From the NCBI GenBank assembly GCA_027318525.1, contig DAHVPA010000132.1, positions 1 to 5,466 on the forward strand: a stretch of 5,466 nt of DNA. Reading direction: 5' to 3'. A program made the position numbers and the translations under genes. Numbering within the stretch: the stretch's first letter is position 1; each line of letters starts with the position of its first letter. This document shows positions 3,671 to 5,466 of this stretch, piece after piece. Origin of the DNA: Candidatus Cloacimonadota bacterium. Lineage in GTDB: Bacteria; Cloacimonadota; Cloacimonadia; Cloacimonadales; Cloacimonadaceae. The notes beneath the pieces are model-generated. The model was not told where the DNA came from. It searched no databases and saw only the letters and a program-made list of their open reading frames with translations.

Positions 3671-5466
3671 CTAAAAAATCTCTTCCAGAACTTTGGTCAT
3701 TAACTGGCGTGAATCATTTTTCTTCATATAGGACAAGGGCACGCCAAAGATGTAACACTTGTTTCTGAGGGTGGATTTCTTAATACCAACCAACTTTCCA
3801 TTCACGCTGTTGTAGTCTGTCTGAGTCTGCGGACAGTAAAGAGGGGGATTGGTAGTTTGTGTAAAGACCGGTTTACTGACATACTCAAAGATGGGGGTAA
3901 CGCCGGAGCCCGGAGTGTTGTCATAATAGTTAAACAGAGTCACAGGTCCCAAGCCTTTTCTGCCATTCAAAAGGTTAAGGAAGCTTTCATTGGGATCTGC
4001 CACTATAACTTGTCCATTGGATACAAAATCCTGTGGAGCAGAATTGTTCGTATTCATATCAAATGCAAGTGACATATCACTAAAAGCGGTTGTTTTGGAC
4101 TTTGCTTTTACAAACCAGGTGTTAGCCAGGAAGTTATTGGTTACGCTGCTGGTGGCATCATTTCTGTAAGTAATGCCAAAATATGTCTCAAACATACGTT
4201 GAGCCGCTAATTGGGTTGCCTGAACCTGGCTGCTTAGAGTGCCACCTCCGGAAATCAGCATATTGCCGCCTTGGTTAAGATACAGAGCATAAGCATCATA
4301 ATCCAGAGCCAGATTGGGAGTAGCCGTCGGATAATCAGTATGGTAGATGATAAACTTATATTTCTGAATATCGCTAAAGGCTATCTTGCGGTTACGGATG
4401 TCAATATAGGCAAGATTATTTCTTTTGATTGTGTCAATACTGCCAGTATAGCTGGCAACCATATTTGCATATTTTGCGTCGATAGAATCTTCCGGTGCAA
4501 AGTTGGTATTGTGCAAATCATCGTCGATGATGAGGATTCCGTCTTTTTGATCTGCTGTGACAGGTGCAACTACCTTGAATTTGAATTCAGCAGGAGTCGG
4601 GTCAATTTCATCCTGCAGGTCAACAGCGCGAACTTCAAAGAAGTGATATGGTTTGTCTGGTGTATTCACACTAAGGTTGGAAAGAACGATAGTCTGTCCG
4701 AGAGTGCTATTGATGGGAACCCTTAACCATTTTTTGCCTGTGTCTTCATCTGTAACGAAATGATCGTTATTGTAAAGCGGAGGGTAGTTATAAGGTTCGT
4801 TATCAAGGCGGATATCAAAGGCAGTGACTTCACTGTAATAGTTTACATCAGTGTTTTCATCCCTGAGCTCATCAATCTTCTTATCATAGGGGTCGTCTGT
4901 AATCAGCGTTGCTCCGCTGGTCGTCTGAATCCCGTATTCGCCGTGCCAACCCCAACGCAGCCAAACCTTAAGGTTGGGACTGCTGACGGCTGTGTAATAT
5001 CCTTCCGTATCACGGAAGAAAGGTGTTGCAAAGATTTGTTTATCGTTCACAATAGTATATGGCCATACTTCAGGAGTTGTTTCATCCGCATAATCAATAA
5101 AGTGATTATTGCCAAGAGCATACACACGTTTCTGATGAACTATGGTCTTGGGATGGAATCCTTCTTTTACGGCAAAAGTAATCGTATCCGGTTGAGATTG
5201 AATACCGGCTATATCTATAACAGTAGCAATTACTCTGGTGTAAGACACTTGTGACCCTACCGAGTTATAATCACTGCTAAGCTTTGGAGTAGTTCTTTTT
5301 GTCAGCAGATATTCATTCAGCCGAGGTTGATTCAGCGTATTGAACCACACTCCGGTAGTTGAATCCGGGATAATCTGCTCATTAGACAACCTGACTTTTT
5401 CTATCTTAAACTTGTAATACCAGGCAGTTGCTTGGATAAAGGGATCATCATCATCCAAAGTAAAGC
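3671..5466 (-). CDS. Large exported protein with Ig-like modules and a C-terminal class I amidotransferase-like domain (5' end missing)
   Basis: The frame is open to the window edge (last codons read FTLDDDDPF), so the true start lies outside; the TTG at 5458 is not a credible start. About 598 codons are visible. Counting from 5458, residues 73-97 (SYTRVIATVIDIAGIQSQPD, then TITFAV) and about 205-297 (HFFEVRAVDLQDEIDPTPAE, then FKFKV) look like the ends of two Ig/fibronectin-like modules typical of secreted proteins. Residues about 305-595 resemble a class I glutamine amidotransferase/ThuA-like fold: GILIIDDDLHN for the first strand, DIQKYKFIIYHTDYPT, then YLNQGGNMLISGGG, and finally YIFGVPLSYMKKNDS. 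The expected nucleophile position has no visible Cys, so a binding or structural role is more likely than catalysis. It ends in TAG without a recognisable C-terminal sorting domain, followed by a strong terminator. Export is inferred, as the signal region is not visible. Its relation to the efflux operon is only adjacency. Confidence 0.7.
   Translation of the reverse strand, partial: FTLDDDDPFIQATAWYYKFKIEKVRLSNEQIIPDSTTGVWFNTLNQPRLNEYLLTKRTTPKLSSDYNSVGSQVSYTRVIATVIDIAGIQSQPDTITFAVKEGFHPKTIVHQKRVYALGNNHFIDYADETTPEVWPYTIVNDKQIFATPFFRDTEGYYTAVSSPNLKVWLRWGWHGEYGIQTTSGATLITDDPYDKKIDELRDENTDVNYYSEVTAFDIRLDNEPYNYPPLYNNDHFVTDEDTGKKWLRVPINSTLGQTIVLSNLSVNTPDKPYHFFEVRAVDLQDEIDPTPAEFKFKVVAPVTADQKDGILIIDDDLHNTNFAPEDSIDAKYANMVASYTGSIDTIKRNNLAYIDIRNRKIAFSDIQKYKFIIYHTDYPTATPNLALDYDAYALYLNQGGNMLISGGGTLSSQVQATQLAAQRMFETYFGITYRNDATSSVTNNFLANTWFVKAKSKTTAFSDMSLAFDMNTNNSAPQDFVSNGQVIVADPNESFLNLLNGRKGLGPVTLFNYYDNTPGSGVTPIFEYVSKPVFTQTTNPPLYCPQTQTDYNSVNGKLVGIKKSTLRNKCYIFGVPLSYMKKNDSRQLMTKVLEEIF

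Noticed and set aside
3857..4072. Plus-strand 71-codon open frame
   Set aside because: It is antisense to the amidotransferase-like domain and has no supporting motif.
4381..4569. Minus-strand open frame in another phase within the surface-protein gene
   Set aside because: It is fully contained in a real gene and has no recognisable content.
4271..5254. Long plus-strand open frames (4271-4726 and 4760-5254) opposite the surface-protein gene
   Set aside because: They run antisense to a continuous 598-codon frame with recognisable domains. Their translations show no family resemblance, and no good ribosome site was seen. They are antisense shadows.

Overview
The window is from an AT-rich, double-membraned (Gram-negative type) bacterium. 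An RND efflux pump, a lipoprotein periplasmic adaptor and a TolC-type outer-membrane channel are encoded together, which only makes sense in a diderm cell. The neighbouring secreted Ig-like/amidotransferase-fold protein resembles proteins I associate with Cloacimonadota and Bacteroidota-like lineages, but no marker gene is present, so this placement is a weak inference.

All supported genes lie on the minus strand, so transcription runs from high to low coordinates. (1) 5466-3671 is the C-terminal part of a large, probably exported protein with Ig/fibronectin-like modules and a terminal class I amidotransferase-like domain. It is cut by the window edge and is followed by a clear intrinsic terminator at 3619-3646. 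(2) 3390-3670 is intergenic. It holds that terminator, several operator-like palindromes and a likely promoter for the next operon. (3) 3389-1 is a tightly packed four-gene efflux operon: a TetR-family regulator, a TolC-family channel, an RND adaptor lipoprotein and the N-terminus of an HAE1-type RND pump. The probable logic is a self-regulated tripartite export system, with the TetR protein sensing a compound and relieving repression of its own operon.

The most notable observation is that two adjacent operon genes are each interrupted by a single in-frame TAA with no frameshift. The TetR gene stops at codon 175 (2867-2865). The same frame then stays open for 27 more codons that look like a TetR last helix, ending in a TGA that overlaps the channel gene's ATG as ATGA. 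The TolC-family gene stops at codon 377 (1656-1654), and the same frame continues for 82 codons encoding the canonical C-terminal part of the family. The adaptor and the visible part of the pump are intact. Recent decay of the operon, sequence error, or (much less likely) unusual decoding of TAA could explain this. In-frame TGA codons overlapping the next start also follow the TAA stops at the other two junctions, which is recorded as a separate, speculative finding.
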